Assembly: GCF_026341275.1 (NCBI RefSeq)
Contig: NZ_JAIFZO010000002.1
Location: 2,271,264 to 2,335,263 of the forward strand
Length of the DNA: 64,000 nucleotides
Origin: Streptomyces ortus
Lineage (GTDB): Bacteria; Actinomycetota; Actinomycetes; Streptomycetales; Streptomycetaceae
Direction of reading: 5' to 3'
Within the stretch, counting starts at the first letter, position 1; each line of letters starts with the position of its first letter. Positions 34,798 through 43,675 of the stretch are shown here, one piece after another. A program made the position numbers and the translations under genes. Under the pieces are notes generated by a model. The model saw nothing but the letters and a program-made list of their open reading frames with translations, did not search any database and was not told the origin of the DNA.

Positions 34798-34996
34798 GAC
34801 ACCCGGCGACGAAACCGGGAGCGGGCCATGCCGGTAAGCCGACGCCCGACCGACACCCGGCGACGCAACGGGGAGCGGGCCGTGCCGGTACGTCGAAAGT
34901 CCGCCGCGTAGGGCTCCCGCAAAAGAGCCCGACCTTCCAACGAAGAGCCGTATGCACGGGGGCGGCGGACTCGACGTACCGGCACGGCCCGCTCCC
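34798..34996. repeat. Direct and inverted repeats forming long hairpin
   Basis: Two direct copies of about 54 bp begin GACACCCGGCGACG (34798 and 34852). The second copy contains GGGAGCGGGCCGTGCCGGTA (from 34871), which has an exact inverted partner ending at 34996; the match covers 26 bp and extends to about 35 bp with a 2-nt bulge. The loop holds a small GGGCTC/GAGCCC hairpin. The 34584-35035 gap has no convincing gene. Confidence 0.8.
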
Positions 34997-35035
34997 ACCC
35001 TCCGACACCCCGGCCCCTCGGCCCTCCGCGCACCC

Positions 35036-35878
35036 CTACGGCAACGCAACCCCCGGATCCATCCCACCCAGCGCCGAAGCGCAAAGGCAGTCCCGCGAAC
35101 CCCCCGCAGGCAACCCGGCGACCGCGTCGAACAGAACCCCCCGCAACCGCCCCACATTCGCGGCGAACACCTTCAGCACCTCGTCGTGCGAGACACCCTC
35201 ACCCGCCGCGGCCCCCGCATCAAGATCGGTGACCAACGTCATCGACGTGTAGCAGAGCTCCAGTTCACGGGCGAGCGCCGCCTCCGGATGCCCGGTCATC
35301 CCCACCACGGACCATCCCTGCGCCTGATACCAGAGAGACTCCGCACGGGTCGAGAACCGCGGCCCCTCGATCACGACGAGCGTCCCGCCGTCCACCGCCT
35401 CCCACTCCCGCCCCCGCGCCGCCGCGAGCGCGACCTCGCGCCCGACGGGGCAGTACGGATCGGCCAGCGACACGTGCACCACGTTCGGGGTGCCGCCACC
35501 GACCAACGGCACGCCGTCGAAGTACGACTGCGCCCGGGACTGCGTGCGGTCGACGAACTGGTCCGGCACGAGCAGCGTCCCGGGCCCGTACTCGGGCCGC
35601 AGCCCGCCCACGGCACACGGCCCCAGCACCTGCCGCGCGCCGACGGACCGCAGTGCCCACAGATTGGCCCGGTAGTTGATGCGATGCGGTGGCAGATGAT
35701 GCCCGCGACCGTGGCGAGGGAGGAAGGCGACCCGCCGCCCGGCGATCTCGCCGATGAAAAGGGAGTCGCTGGGCGGCCCGTAGGGGGTGTCCACCTGTAT
35801 CTCGGTCACGTCGTCGAGGAACGAGTAGAAGCCCGACCCGCCGATGACGCCGATCTCGACGTTCTCCGTGTTCGCCAT
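35036..35878 (-). CDS. mtnP: S-methyl-5'-thioadenosine phosphorylase
   Basis: 280 aa, purine nucleoside phosphorylase family. IGVIGGSGFY at the N-terminus, PRHGRGHHLPPHRINYRANL (about 54-73) binds phosphate and ribose, and VIEGPRFSTRAES with MTGHPEAALARELELCY completes the active site. It salvages adenine and methylthioribose 1-phosphate from polyamine and related pathways. ATG 35878 has AGGGTG 7 bases upstream. The frame continues in register to 36070 through a 24-bp repeat array coding Ala-Arg-Phe-Arg-Gly-Thr units, so a longer form cannot be excluded. Confidence 0.9.
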   Translation of the reverse strand: MANTENVEIGVIGGSGFYSFLDDVTEIQVDTPYGPPSDSLFIGEIAGRRVAFLPRHGRGHHLPPHRINYRANLWALRSVGARQVLGPCAVGGLRPEYGPGTLLVPDQFVDRTQSRAQSYFDGVPLVGGGTPNVVHVSLADPYCPVGREVALAAARGREWEAVDGGTLVVIEGPRFSTRAESLWYQAQGWSVVGMTGHPEAALARELELCYTSMTLVTDLDAGAAAGEGVSHDEVLKVFAANVGRLRGVLFDAVAGLPAGGSRDCLCASALGGMDPGVALP

Positions 35879-35892
35879 GAACGGCACCCTAG

Positions 35893-36060
35893 CCGTGCCT
35901 CGAAAACGTGCCTCAACCGTGCCCGGAAAACGTGCCGTGACCGTGCCTCGAAAACGTGCCCCAGCCGTGCCTCGCAAACGTGCCCCAACCCTGCATCGGA
36001 AACGTGCCGTGACCGTCCCTCGAAAACGTGCCCTGACGGGACCCGGGAAACGCCGAAGAC
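35893..36060. repeat. 24-bp tandem array, seven copies, before mtnP
   Basis: Units of type CCGTGCCTCGAAAACGTGCC plus four bases start at 35893, 35917, 35941, 35965, 35989, 36013 and 36037; the last is diverged. Unit length is a multiple of three and the minus-strand frame is open into mtnP. Confidence 0.9.
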
Positions 36061-36122
36061 CCTGCCGCACGCGCAGCGCGCGAACGACAGGGTCCCGTAA
36101 GAAGAAAGGCGCGAGTAAAGCG

Positions 36123-36470
36123 TCAGGCGGCGTTGCTGCCGGAGGACGAACTCGTGGACGACGACTTCGAGGACGACGACTTCGAATCCGACGAGGACGA
36201 CGAAGACTTGGAGTCCGACGAACCGGACGGCTTCGAGTCGGACGACGAGCCCGAGGACTTCGAGGCCGAGGCAGGGCTGCTGCTCGACGACGACCCGCGG
36301 CTGTCGTTGCGGTAGAAACCGGAACCCTTGAAGACGATGCCTACTGCGGAGTACACCTTCTTCAGGCGGCCACTGCAGTTGGGGCACACGGTCAGGGCGT
36401 CATCGGTGAACTTCTGCACCGCCTCAAGGCCTTCGCCGCACTCGGTGCACTGGTACTGGTAGGTCGGCAC
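36123..36470 (-). CDS. FmdB-family zinc ribbon protein
   Basis: 115 aa. The N-terminal zinc ribbon has YQCTECG and VCPNCSG (Cys pairs at about 8/11 and 29/32), typical of FmdB proteins of unknown regulatory role. After KGSGFYRND the second half is almost only Ser, Lys, Asp, Ala and Gly. ATG 36470 follows GGAGGA. Confidence 0.88.
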   Translation of the reverse strand: MPTYQYQCTECGEGLEAVQKFTDDALTVCPNCSGRLKKVYSAVGIVFKGSGFYRNDSRGSSSSSSPASASKSSGSSSDSKPSGSSDSKSSSSSSDSKSSSSKSSSTSSSSGSNAA

Positions 36471-36539
36471 TGTGTCTTCCTCCTGGCACTCTCACTCAGT
36501 GAGTGCTAACGACGGTCCATACTGACCTATTCCTCGGGA

Positions 36540-37991
36540 TCAGTCCACTGCCACCGGCGTGCGGTGACCCACGCCACGTGCGACGGTCCGGCTCACGGCC
36601 GGCGGAGCGAGCCGCGAACGCAGGCCCACCAGGGTCGCCAGAGCGAGCAGCGTGCCGCCCATCGGGACCAGGAAACCGGCCCCGTCCCACAGCCGGTCCT
36701 CCAGCTGTCCGGCGATCATGACGGCGGTCGCCTGGCCGAGGGCGACCGCGCCGGTCAGCCAGGTGAAGGCCTCCGTACGGGCGCCCACCGGCACCAGCCC
36801 CTCGACCAGCGTGTAGCCGGTGATCAGGGCGGGTGCGATGCACATGCCGACCACGAGGCCGACGCCGGCGAGGACGACCACGGACTGTGCCGCCCACAGC
36901 CCGGAGGCGGTCAGCGCCAGGGCCGCGTACCCGATGAGGAGGCGGCGGCGCGGGGCGACCTTCCAGGCGATGGCACCGCAGACGATGCCGGAGAGCATGT
37001 TGCCCGCGGCGAAGGTCCCGTACAGGACGCCGTTCAGGCCGGGCTCGCCGATCGACTCGCTGAACGCGGCCAGTGAGACCTGCATGCCGCCGAAGACCGC
37101 GCCGATGCCGAGGAAGGCCACGACCAGCACCCGCACACCGGGGACGGCCAGTGCGGAAACGGCCTTCACGCGCGCGTGCCCGGCGTCACCGGCCCCCGAG
37201 CCGCACAGGGCCCCGGTACCGACACCCACCGGCGGCTGGGATCCCCGCTGGGCGGCGAACAGCAAGCCGCCCACCAACGTCAGAGCCGCCTCCGTGAGCA
37301 GCCCCGCGGCCGGGTCCACGGCCGTGCACAGGGCGGTCGCCAGGAGCGGCCCCAACACGAAGGTCAGCTCGTCCGTGACGGACTCGAAGGCCGCCGCGGT
37401 CGTCATGAGGGGCGAGCCCTGGAGCTTGGTGCCCCAGCGGGCTCGCACCATGGGCCCGACCTGCGGCACGGAGGCGCCCGTCGGCACGGCGGCGGCGAAC
37501 AGGGCCCACAGCGGAGCGTCCGCGAGGGCCAGCGCGGTCAGGGAGAGGCCCGCCAGCGCGTGGACGGCGACACCGGGGAGCAGCACGGCCCGCTGCCCGT
37601 GCCGATCGGCGAGACGGCCCGTGAACGGCGCGAACAGGGCCATCGCGACACCGGTCACGGCGGCGACGGCGCCGGCGGCCCCGTACGAGCCGGTGGTGTG
37701 CTGCACGAGCAGCACGATGGAGATGGTCAGCATCGCGAACGGCTGACGCGCGGCGAAGCCGGGAAGCAGAAACGCCCAGGCACCGCGCGTGCGCAGCAGC
37801 TGCCCGTATCCAGGACGAGCGGAGACGGAACTGCCGACGGAGACGGAACTGCCCGCGGAGACGGAACTGCCGTCGAAGACGAGACTGCCGTCGGAGACGA
37901 GACCGCCGTCGAAGACGAGACCGCCGTCGGAGACCGGGGTCCCGTCGGACTCGGGCGTTCCGCCGGTCTCCCGGGTGACCGTGGATGCCAC
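36540..37991 (-). CDS. MFS transporter
   Basis: 483 aa, about 12 membrane segments after a 50-residue cytoplasmic N-terminus. Motif-A-like GRLADRHGQRAVLLPG is at about 135, and TGSYGAAGAVAAVTGVAMAL and GSQPPVGVGT loops fit the DHA1/unclassified MFS group. Substrate unknown. GTG 37991 is chosen (AAAGG about 9 bases upstream); an in-frame ATG at 38162 would add 57 poor-quality residues. The N-terminus consists of hexapeptide repeats ([VF]SDG[SG][LS]). Confidence 0.8.
   Translation of the reverse strand: MASTVTRETGGTPESDGTPVSDGGLVFDGGLVSDGSLVFDGSSVSAGSSVSVGSSVSARPGYGQLLRTRGAWAFLLPGFAARQPFAMLTISIVLLVQHTTGSYGAAGAVAAVTGVAMALFAPFTGRLADRHGQRAVLLPGVAVHALAGLSLTALALADAPLWALFAAAVPTGASVPQVGPMVRARWGTKLQGSPLMTTAAAFESVTDELTFVLGPLLATALCTAVDPAAGLLTEAALTLVGGLLFAAQRGSQPPVGVGTGALCGSGAGDAGHARVKAVSALAVPGVRVLVVAFLGIGAVFGGMQVSLAAFSESIGEPGLNGVLYGTFAAGNMLSGIVCGAIAWKVAPRRRLLIGYAALALTASGLWAAQSVVVLAGVGLVVGMCIAPALITGYTLVEGLVPVGARTEAFTWLTGAVALGQATAVMIAGQLEDRLWDGAGFLVPMGGTLLALATLVGLRSRLAPPAVSRTVARGVGHRTPVAVD
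37821..37946 (-). repeat. 18-bp repeat coding MFS N-terminus
   Basis: Seven units of type GGAGACGGAACTGCCGTC start every 18 bp from 37821. They encode six-residue repeats at the start of the MFS protein. Confidence 0.85.
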
Positions 37992-38201
37992 GGCCGTGCC
38001 TTTCTGCCGCCTGGTAGCGCGGCCCCTGTGGCGGGGCGCGGGGCGCCGAGAGCTGTCCTCTTGCGCGGAACTGCGGTAGATACCGGGCCGCCCACTGAGA
38101 GGGGCGCCGCGGCCGCCATACGGTCGCGCCAGCACTGCGTCAGGCAGAGTTGGTTCGATCAAGTGTGCCTTGATGATACAGGCTCTACCAGGCCCGGACC
38201 T

Positions 38202-38241
38202 GTGAAAACCAGCACGTCCAAACCCAAAGCCTGGCTTTCAC
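38202..38241 (-). terminator. Hairpin after antiporter gene
   Basis: GTGAAAACCAG and CTGGCTTTCAC form an 11-bp stem (one mismatch) 60 bp past the antiporter stop. Confidence 0.55.
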
Positions 38242-38300
38242 AACGCACCGCCCCGGCCCCCGCCAAGCCCACAGCCCCCGTCAACCACCTCGCCCCGCGC

Positions 38301-39800
38301 TCAGCGATCCCCGCCCGTCCCCAGCCAGTCCGCCAGCTTTCCGCCCTGCCCGACCGCCCGCAGGCGCCGTTCGGCGGCGTCGCGGACGGGGTCCGTCGCC
38401 ACGACGAGCAGTTCGTCGTCGCGCCGCAGCACGGTCGTGGGAAGCGGCACGAACGATTCTCCGCCGCGGACGACCAGCGTGACCGCGGCCCCCGCCGGCA
38501 GCCGCAGCTCATTGATCTCGACGCCGTGCATCTTCGACCCGTCCGGGATGGCCACGGACAGCAGATGCCCGCGCAGCCGCTCCAGGGGCGCCGACTCGAT
38601 CCCCAGGTCGGCGGTCTCCGAGTCGGACTTGGACAGCCCCAGTCTGCGGGCCAGCCAGGGGAGCGTCGGCCCCTGTACGAGGGTGTAGACGACGACCAGG
38701 ACGAACACGATGTTGAAGATGCGAAGGCTTCCCTCGATGCCGCTCACCATCGGGATCGTCGCCAGGATGATGGGCACGGCACCGCGCAGCCCGGCCCAGG
38801 ACATCAGGGCCTGTTCCTGCCAGCGCATACGGAACGGCAGCAGGGCCACCACGACGCTCAGGGGCCGCGCCACCATGGTCAGTACCAGGCCGATGACGAG
38901 CGCCGGCCAGATGTCGTCGCCCATCTCGTGCGGCGTGACGAGCAGGCCGAGCAGCACGAACATGCCGATCTGCGCGATCCAGCCGAGCCCGTCGGCGAAG
39001 CCGCGGGTGGCGGGCCAGTGCGGCAGCTTCGCGTTGCCGAGCACCATCGCCGCCAGATACACGGCGAGGAAGCCGCTGCCGTGCGCCAGCGCCCCGGCCG
39101 CGTACGCGGTGACCGCGATCGCCATGACCGCGATCGGATAGAGGCCGGAGGCGGGCAGTGCCACATGCCGCAGTCCGTACGCCCCCAGGAAGCCCACCGC
39201 GAGCCCGATGGCCGCTCCGATGACCAGCTCCAGCGCTATCTCGCCGATCAGGTGGTACCAGTGGTCCACCGGACCCGCCGTGGAGAAGGCCACGACGAGG
39301 ATGACGACCGGGGCGTCGTTGAACCCCGACTCGGCCTCCAGGATGCCCGTCACGCGCGAGGGGAGGGGCACCTTCCGCAGGACCGAGAAGACTGCCGCCG
39401 CGTCTGTGGAGGACACCACCGCGCCGATGATGAGCGCCTGCCGCCACTCCAGCCCGATCAGGTAGTGGGCCGCCGTCGCCGTGACGCCGACGCTCACCGA
39501 GACACCGACGAGCGCCAGTGAGGAGGCGGCCGGGAGCCCCGGCCCGATCTCCTTCCACTTGGTGCCCAGACCGCCCTCGGCGAGGATCACGACCAGGGCC
39601 GCGTATCCGATGACCTGGGTCAGTTCGGCGCTGTCGAAGTGGACGTCGCCGATCCCGTCCTGGCCCATGGCGACGCCGATGCCCAGGTAGACGAGCAGGC
39701 TGGGGAGTCCGCTGCGCGAGGAGATCCGAACCGCTGCCACCGCGACGAGCAGAACGAGCGAGCAGACGAGCAAGAGCTGGTTGAGGTGGTGGACAGTCAG
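38301..39800 (-). CDS. Cation/proton antiporter with TrkA-C domain (CPA1)
   Basis: 499 aa. About 12-13 membrane segments with GGLGTKWKEI, the ion-site stretch SSTDAAAVFSVLRKVPLPSR and EAESGFNDAPVVILV, then a cytoplasmic RCK_C/TrkA-C domain (about 400-480, LRLPAGAAVTLVVRGGES). The CvrA/NhaP2-type exchange is K+ (or Na+) for H+. I prefer a CTG start at 39800, giving LTVHHLNQLLLVCSLVLL: AAGGG precedes it by about 8 bases and this segment completes the first helix. A TTG at 39773 would cut into the helix. Confidence 0.85.
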   Translation of the reverse strand: MTVHHLNQLLLVCSLVLLVAVAAVRISSRSGLPSLLVYLGIGVAMGQDGIGDVHFDSAELTQVIGYAALVVILAEGGLGTKWKEIGPGLPAASSLALVGVSVSVGVTATAAHYLIGLEWRQALIIGAVVSSTDAAAVFSVLRKVPLPSRVTGILEAESGFNDAPVVILVVAFSTAGPVDHWYHLIGEIALELVIGAAIGLAVGFLGAYGLRHVALPASGLYPIAVMAIAVTAYAAGALAHGSGFLAVYLAAMVLGNAKLPHWPATRGFADGLGWIAQIGMFVLLGLLVTPHEMGDDIWPALVIGLVLTMVARPLSVVVALLPFRMRWQEQALMSWAGLRGAVPIILATIPMVSGIEGSLRIFNIVFVLVVVYTLVQGPTLPWLARRLGLSKSDSETADLGIESAPLERLRGHLLSVAIPDGSKMHGVEINELRLPAGAAVTLVVRGGESFVPLPTTVLRRDDELLVVATDPVRDAAERRLRAVGQGGKLADWLGTGGDR

Positions 39801-40058
39801 CGGCTGTTCCCTTCTCGTCGTTCCGATCCTGCTGTTCCGAGTGGCTCGGTCTGATCGGTTCCGTCAGCGCAACTACTTCGTTACCTTACCTAACTCTTGA
39901 CGCTTTCTTGACGCTTGCCAGGGCAAGATCGAACTTTCGTCCGCCCGGGTTCCCGACACCGCGTCAAGCCGGGGTTGGCCCTGCGCCTATGGTTGCTCCA
40001 GCGTTCAGTCAAATGGACAAGCCCGTCTGCCGCTCGCGTGAGGACAGCAAGGACAGCG
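39801..40058. promoter_or_regulatory. Divergent antiporter/acylase promoter region
   Basis: An A/T-richer stretch near 39870-39900 is followed by a direct repeat TCTTGACGCTT (about 39893 and 39906) that supplies TTGACG -35-like boxes. No gene. Confidence 0.4.
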
Positions 40059-42887
40059 ATGCCCCCCAACACCACCGCATCTTCCGGTCAGAAGCCCGGC
40101 AAGTCCGGCAGGAAGAAGGGGCGCAGAGCCCGTCTGATCCTGATCATCCTGGTTCTGGCCATTGTCGGCGGTATCGCCTACGGGGCGTTCTGGAGCATCA
40201 GCACCGTCCGCGGCTCCTTCCCGCAGACCAAGGGTTCCATCACCCTCGACGGTCTATCGGGGCCCGTGGACGTGAAGCGGGACGGCTACGGCATCCCGCA
40301 GGTCTACGCCTCGACCGACGAGGACCTGTTCATGGCGCAGGGCTACGTCCAGGCGCAGGACCGGTTCTACGAGATGGACGTCCGCCGCCACATGACAGCC
40401 GGCAAGCTCTCCGAGATGTTCGGCGCGGGCCAGGTCGACAACGACGAGTTCCTGCGCACGCTCGGCTGGGAACGGGTGGCGGAGAAGGAGTACAAGAGCA
40501 AGCTGTCGCCGGAGACCAAGAAGTATCTCCAGGCGTACGCCAAGGGGGTCAACGCCTACCTGAAGGGCAAGGACGGCGCCGACATCTCCCTGGAGTACGC
40601 GGCTCTCGGCTTCACCAACGACTACAAGCCGAGGGAGTGGACCCCGGTCGACTCCGTGGCCTGGCTCAAGGCGATGGCCTGGGACCTGCGCGGCAACATG
40701 CAGGACGAGATCGACCGCTCCCTGATGACCAGCAGGCTCGGCCCGAAGCAGATCGCCGACCTGTACCCGCAGTACCCGTACGACCGGAACAAGCCGATCG
40801 TGCGGGAGGGCCAGTACGACACCGTCACCGGCCAGTACTCGCAGGACAGCACCGGCACGGGCACTGGAACGGGGACCGGCACGGGTACGGGCACCGGGAC
40901 CGGCAACGGCACCGGAACGGGCACCGGTACCAGCGGTACGCAGTCCACCGCGGGCTCCGGGCTCACGAACGGCACCGAGGCGCCCGCGGGGCTGGAGAGC
41001 CAGCTGTCGGGCCTCTACGGGGTGCTGGACGACGTCCCCGAGGCCGTCGGCGTGAACGGCAACGGCATCGGCTCCAACTCCTGGGTCGTCGGCGGCGACC
41101 ACACCATCAGCGGCAAGCCGCTGCTGGCCAACGACCCGCACCTGTCGCCCTCGCTGCCGTCGGTCTGGTACCAGATGGGCCTGCACTGCAAGAGCGTCTC
41201 CGAGAAGTGCCAGTACGACGTCTCCGGGTACACCTTCGCGGGCATGCCCGGTGTGATCATCGGACACAACCAGGAGATCGCCTGGGGCATGACGAACTCC
41301 GGGGCCGACGTCACCGACCTCTACCTGGAGAAGCTCACCGGGGAGGGCTACGAGTACGACGACAAGGTGGTGCCCTTCACCACCCGCAAGGAGAAGATCG
41401 ACGTCGCGGGCGGCGCGAGCAAGAGCATCACCGTCCGGGAGACCAACAACGGACCGCTGCTGTCCGACCGTGACGACGAGCTCGTGAAGGTCGGCAAGAA
41501 GGCCGGTGTCGACAGCGCCGCCCCCGACCGCGGCGACGGCTACGGCATCGCCCTGCGGTGGACCGCGCTGGACCCGGGCACCTCGATGGACGCCGTCTTC
41601 GCGATCAACAAGGCCACCGACTGGACGTCGTTCCGCAAGGCGGCCACCCTCTTCGACGTCCCCTCGCAGAACCTCGTCTACGCGGACCGCGAGAACAACA
41701 TCGGCTACCAGCTGCCCGGCCGGATCCCGATCCGCGGCGAGGGCGACGGCTCGCTCCCGTCACCGGGCTGGGACTCCAAGTACCGCTGGACCGGCTACAT
41801 CGACCAGGACGAACTGCCCAACGAGTACAACCCGAAGCGCGGTTACATCGTGACCGCCAACCAGGCCGTGGTCGACACGGACAAGTACCCCTACACGCTC
41901 ACCACGGACTGGGGTTACGGCACTCGCAGCCAGCGGATCTCCGACCTCATCGCGTCGAAGATCAAGAACGGCGGCAAGGTCTCCACGGACGACATGCGTC
42001 AGATGCAGCTCGACAACAGCAGCGAGATCGCCAAGCTGCTGGTGCCCAAGCTGCTCAAGATCGACGTGGCGGACAAGGACGTCCGCGAGGCACAGAAGCT
42101 CCTGGAGGGCTGGAACTACACCCAGGACGCCGACTCCGCCGCCGCCGCGTACTTCAACGCGACCTGGCGCAACATCCTCAAGCTCGCCTTCGGCAACAAG
42201 CTCCCCAAGGAGCTGCGGGTCAAGGGCCAGTGCCTGTACGTCGAACCGACCGACTCCACCGGACCGGTCGACGACGAGGACGACAAGGTGCGCGAGTGCG
42301 GTCAGCGCGACGCGGACAGCGCCCAGCCGGACGGCGGCGACCGCTGGTTCGAGGTGGTGCGCAAGATCCTCGACGACGAGGACAACGACTGGTGGTCGGC
42401 GCCCAAGACGCGTAACGACAAGGCCGTCGACACCCGTGACGAGCTCTTCGGACGGGCCCTCGCGGACGCCCGCTGGGAGCTGACCGCCAAGCTCGGCAAG
42501 GACCTGGACACCTGGAGCTGGGGCCGCCTGCACCGGCTGTACCTCAAGAACCAGACCCTGGGCACCAGCGGCCCCGGCTTCCTGCAGTACATGCTCAACC
42601 GTGGCCCGTACAACATGGGCGGCGGCGAGGCGGCGGTGAACGCCACCGGCTGGAACGCGGCGGGCGGTTACTCCGTGGTCTGGGTGCCGTCGATGCGCAT
42701 GGTCGTGAACCTCGACAACTTCGACAAGTCCAAGTGGATCAACCTGACCGGGGCCTCCGGCCACGCGTACAGCGCCCACTACATCGACCAGACGAGCAAG
42801 TGGGTCAAGGGCGAACTGCTCCCGTGGGCCTCCTCGGACCGGGCCGTCGACAAGGCCACGTCGGACACGCTGGTGCTGAAACCCTGA
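40059..42887 (+). CDS. Penicillin acylase-family N-terminal-nucleophile hydrolase
   Basis: 942 aa. A single TM (about 25-46) anchors it with the catalytic part outside. The alpha-like region has VYASTDEDLFMAQGYVQAQD (about 84-103). Autoprocessing is predicted before Ser339 in GIGSNSWVVGG, the N-terminal nucleophile of the beta subunit. NPKRGYIVTANQ and NMGGGEAAVNATGWN are downstream family patches. Gly-Thr repeats occupy the spacer before the cleavage site. Likely substrates are acylated amines or homoserine-lactone-like amides; unknown. ATG 40059 is chosen; the frame is open to 39915 but that segment is noncoding-like. Confidence 0.87.
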   Translation: MPPNTTASSGQKPGKSGRKKGRRARLILIILVLAIVGGIAYGAFWSISTVRGSFPQTKGSITLDGLSGPVDVKRDGYGIPQVYASTDEDLFMAQGYVQAQDRFYEMDVRRHMTAGKLSEMFGAGQVDNDEFLRTLGWERVAEKEYKSKLSPETKKYLQAYAKGVNAYLKGKDGADISLEYAALGFTNDYKPREWTPVDSVAWLKAMAWDLRGNMQDEIDRSLMTSRLGPKQIADLYPQYPYDRNKPIVREGQYDTVTGQYSQDSTGTGTGTGTGTGTGTGTGNGTGTGTGTSGTQSTAGSGLTNGTEAPAGLESQLSGLYGVLDDVPEAVGVNGNGIGSNSWVVGGDHTISGKPLLANDPHLSPSLPSVWYQMGLHCKSVSEKCQYDVSGYTFAGMPGVIIGHNQEIAWGMTNSGADVTDLYLEKLTGEGYEYDDKVVPFTTRKEKIDVAGGASKSITVRETNNGPLLSDRDDELVKVGKKAGVDSAAPDRGDGYGIALRWTALDPGTSMDAVFAINKATDWTSFRKAATLFDVPSQNLVYADRENNIGYQLPGRIPIRGEGDGSLPSPGWDSKYRWTGYIDQDELPNEYNPKRGYIVTANQAVVDTDKYPYTLTTDWGYGTRSQRISDLIASKIKNGGKVSTDDMRQMQLDNSSEIAKLLVPKLLKIDVADKDVREAQKLLEGWNYTQDADSAAAAYFNATWRNILKLAFGNKLPKELRVKGQCLYVEPTDSTGPVDDEDDKVRECGQRDADSAQPDGGDRWFEVVRKILDDEDNDWWSAPKTRNDKAVDTRDELFGRALADARWELTAKLGKDLDTWSWGRLHRLYLKNQTLGTSGPGFLQYMLNRGPYNMGGGEAAVNATGWNAAGGYSVVWVPSMRMVVNLDNFDKSKWINLTGASGHAYSAHYIDQTSKWVKGELLPWASSDRAVDKATSDTLVLKP
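40848..40937 (+). repeat. Gly-Thr coding repeat in acylase spacer
   Basis: A run of GGCACS/GGTACS/GGAACG hexamers encodes about 14 Gly-Thr units (residues about 264-293) with one Gly-Asn. It lies in the segment expected to be removed or looped out during maturation. Confidence 0.9.
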
Positions 42888-42910
42888 CCGGCACCGCTGC
42901 CAGGCATCAC

Positions 42911-42948
42911 TGAAACAGCCCTCCACGCACGCGTGGAGGGCTGTTTCA
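42911..42948. terminator. Bidirectional terminator overlapping fthC stop
   Basis: TGAAACAGCCCTCCACGC pairs perfectly over 18 bp with its complement around an AC loop. It closes the acylase gene and contains the stop codon (42946-42948) of the convergent fthC. Confidence 0.9.
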
Positions 42949-43593
42949 TGCCTTTTCGCCAATCGGTGCCCACAGGAGGCCGCGGAACCGGTGCACCCCC
43001 GACGGGGTCACCGCCGCGTGCACCGGCCGGTCGTGCGGCTCCTCGGGTACGTGGCCCACGACTTCGGAGTCGTGCAGCAGCACCACCAGGGCCGGATCCG
43101 CGCCCGCCCGCTCCAGTCGCGCGAGCACCCGGTCGTACGAGCCGCCGCCCCTGCCGAGCCGCATCCCGCGCCCATCCACGGCCAGACCCGGCAGCAGCAC
43201 GGCGTCGGCGCCGAGGACGGCCCCCGGACCCAGGCGGGTGCCCGCGGGCTCCAGGAGGGTCATCCGGCCCCCGTGCCGGACGGGCACCAGCGAGCGGGGG
43301 CCGTCGTAGGCGCCCCAGTCGAGATCGTTGTCCGCGAGGAGCACGGGGAGCAGGACACGCACTCCGCGCGCGTGGAGTGCGTCGAGGAGCGCGCGGGTGC
43401 CCGGTTCGCTCCCCACGGAGACGTACGCCGCCACCGTGCGCGCACGCGCCAATTCGGGCAGTTCCAGCGCGCGGGCCGCGAGAACGGCCTCCGTCTCCCG
43501 CACGTCATCGGCCGTCAACCTGCCCCTCACCGTGAGAATCTCCCGACGCAACACACGCTTGGCAGAGTCCTCTTCGGGTCCCAGGTGATTCAT
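42946..43593 (-). CDS. 5-formyltetrahydrofolate cyclo-ligase
   Basis: 215 aa (FthC/YgfA). VAAYVSVGSEPGTRALLDAL near 54-73 binds folate, and the C-terminal GLAVDGRGMRLGRGGGSYDR (about 136-155) is the ATP/phosphate signature. It converts 5-formyl-THF to 5,10-methenyl-THF. It is divergent from galU with 82 bp between. Confidence 0.92.
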   Translation of the reverse strand: MNHLGPEEDSAKRVLRREILTVRGRLTADDVRETEAVLAARALELPELARARTVAAYVSVGSEPGTRALLDALHARGVRVLLPVLLADNDLDWGAYDGPRSLVPVRHGGRMTLLEPAGTRLGPGAVLGADAVLLPGLAVDGRGMRLGRGGGSYDRVLARLERAGADPALVVLLHDSEVVGHVPEEPHDRPVHAAVTPSGVHRFRGLLWAPIGEKA

Positions 43594-43621
43594 AGGCTTG
43601 TTCCGTACCCTTCATAATGCG

Positions 43622-43631
43622 CTCATATGAG
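43622..43631. promoter_or_regulatory. Palindrome between fthC and galU
   Basis: CTCATATGAG is a perfect 10-bp palindrome midway in the divergent gap, next to TTCATAATGC. It may be a promoter element or an operator. Confidence 0.35.
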
Positions 43632-43675
43632 AGCGAATTAACCGGAGCCACAGATTCACTACAAAGGCACCGGAT

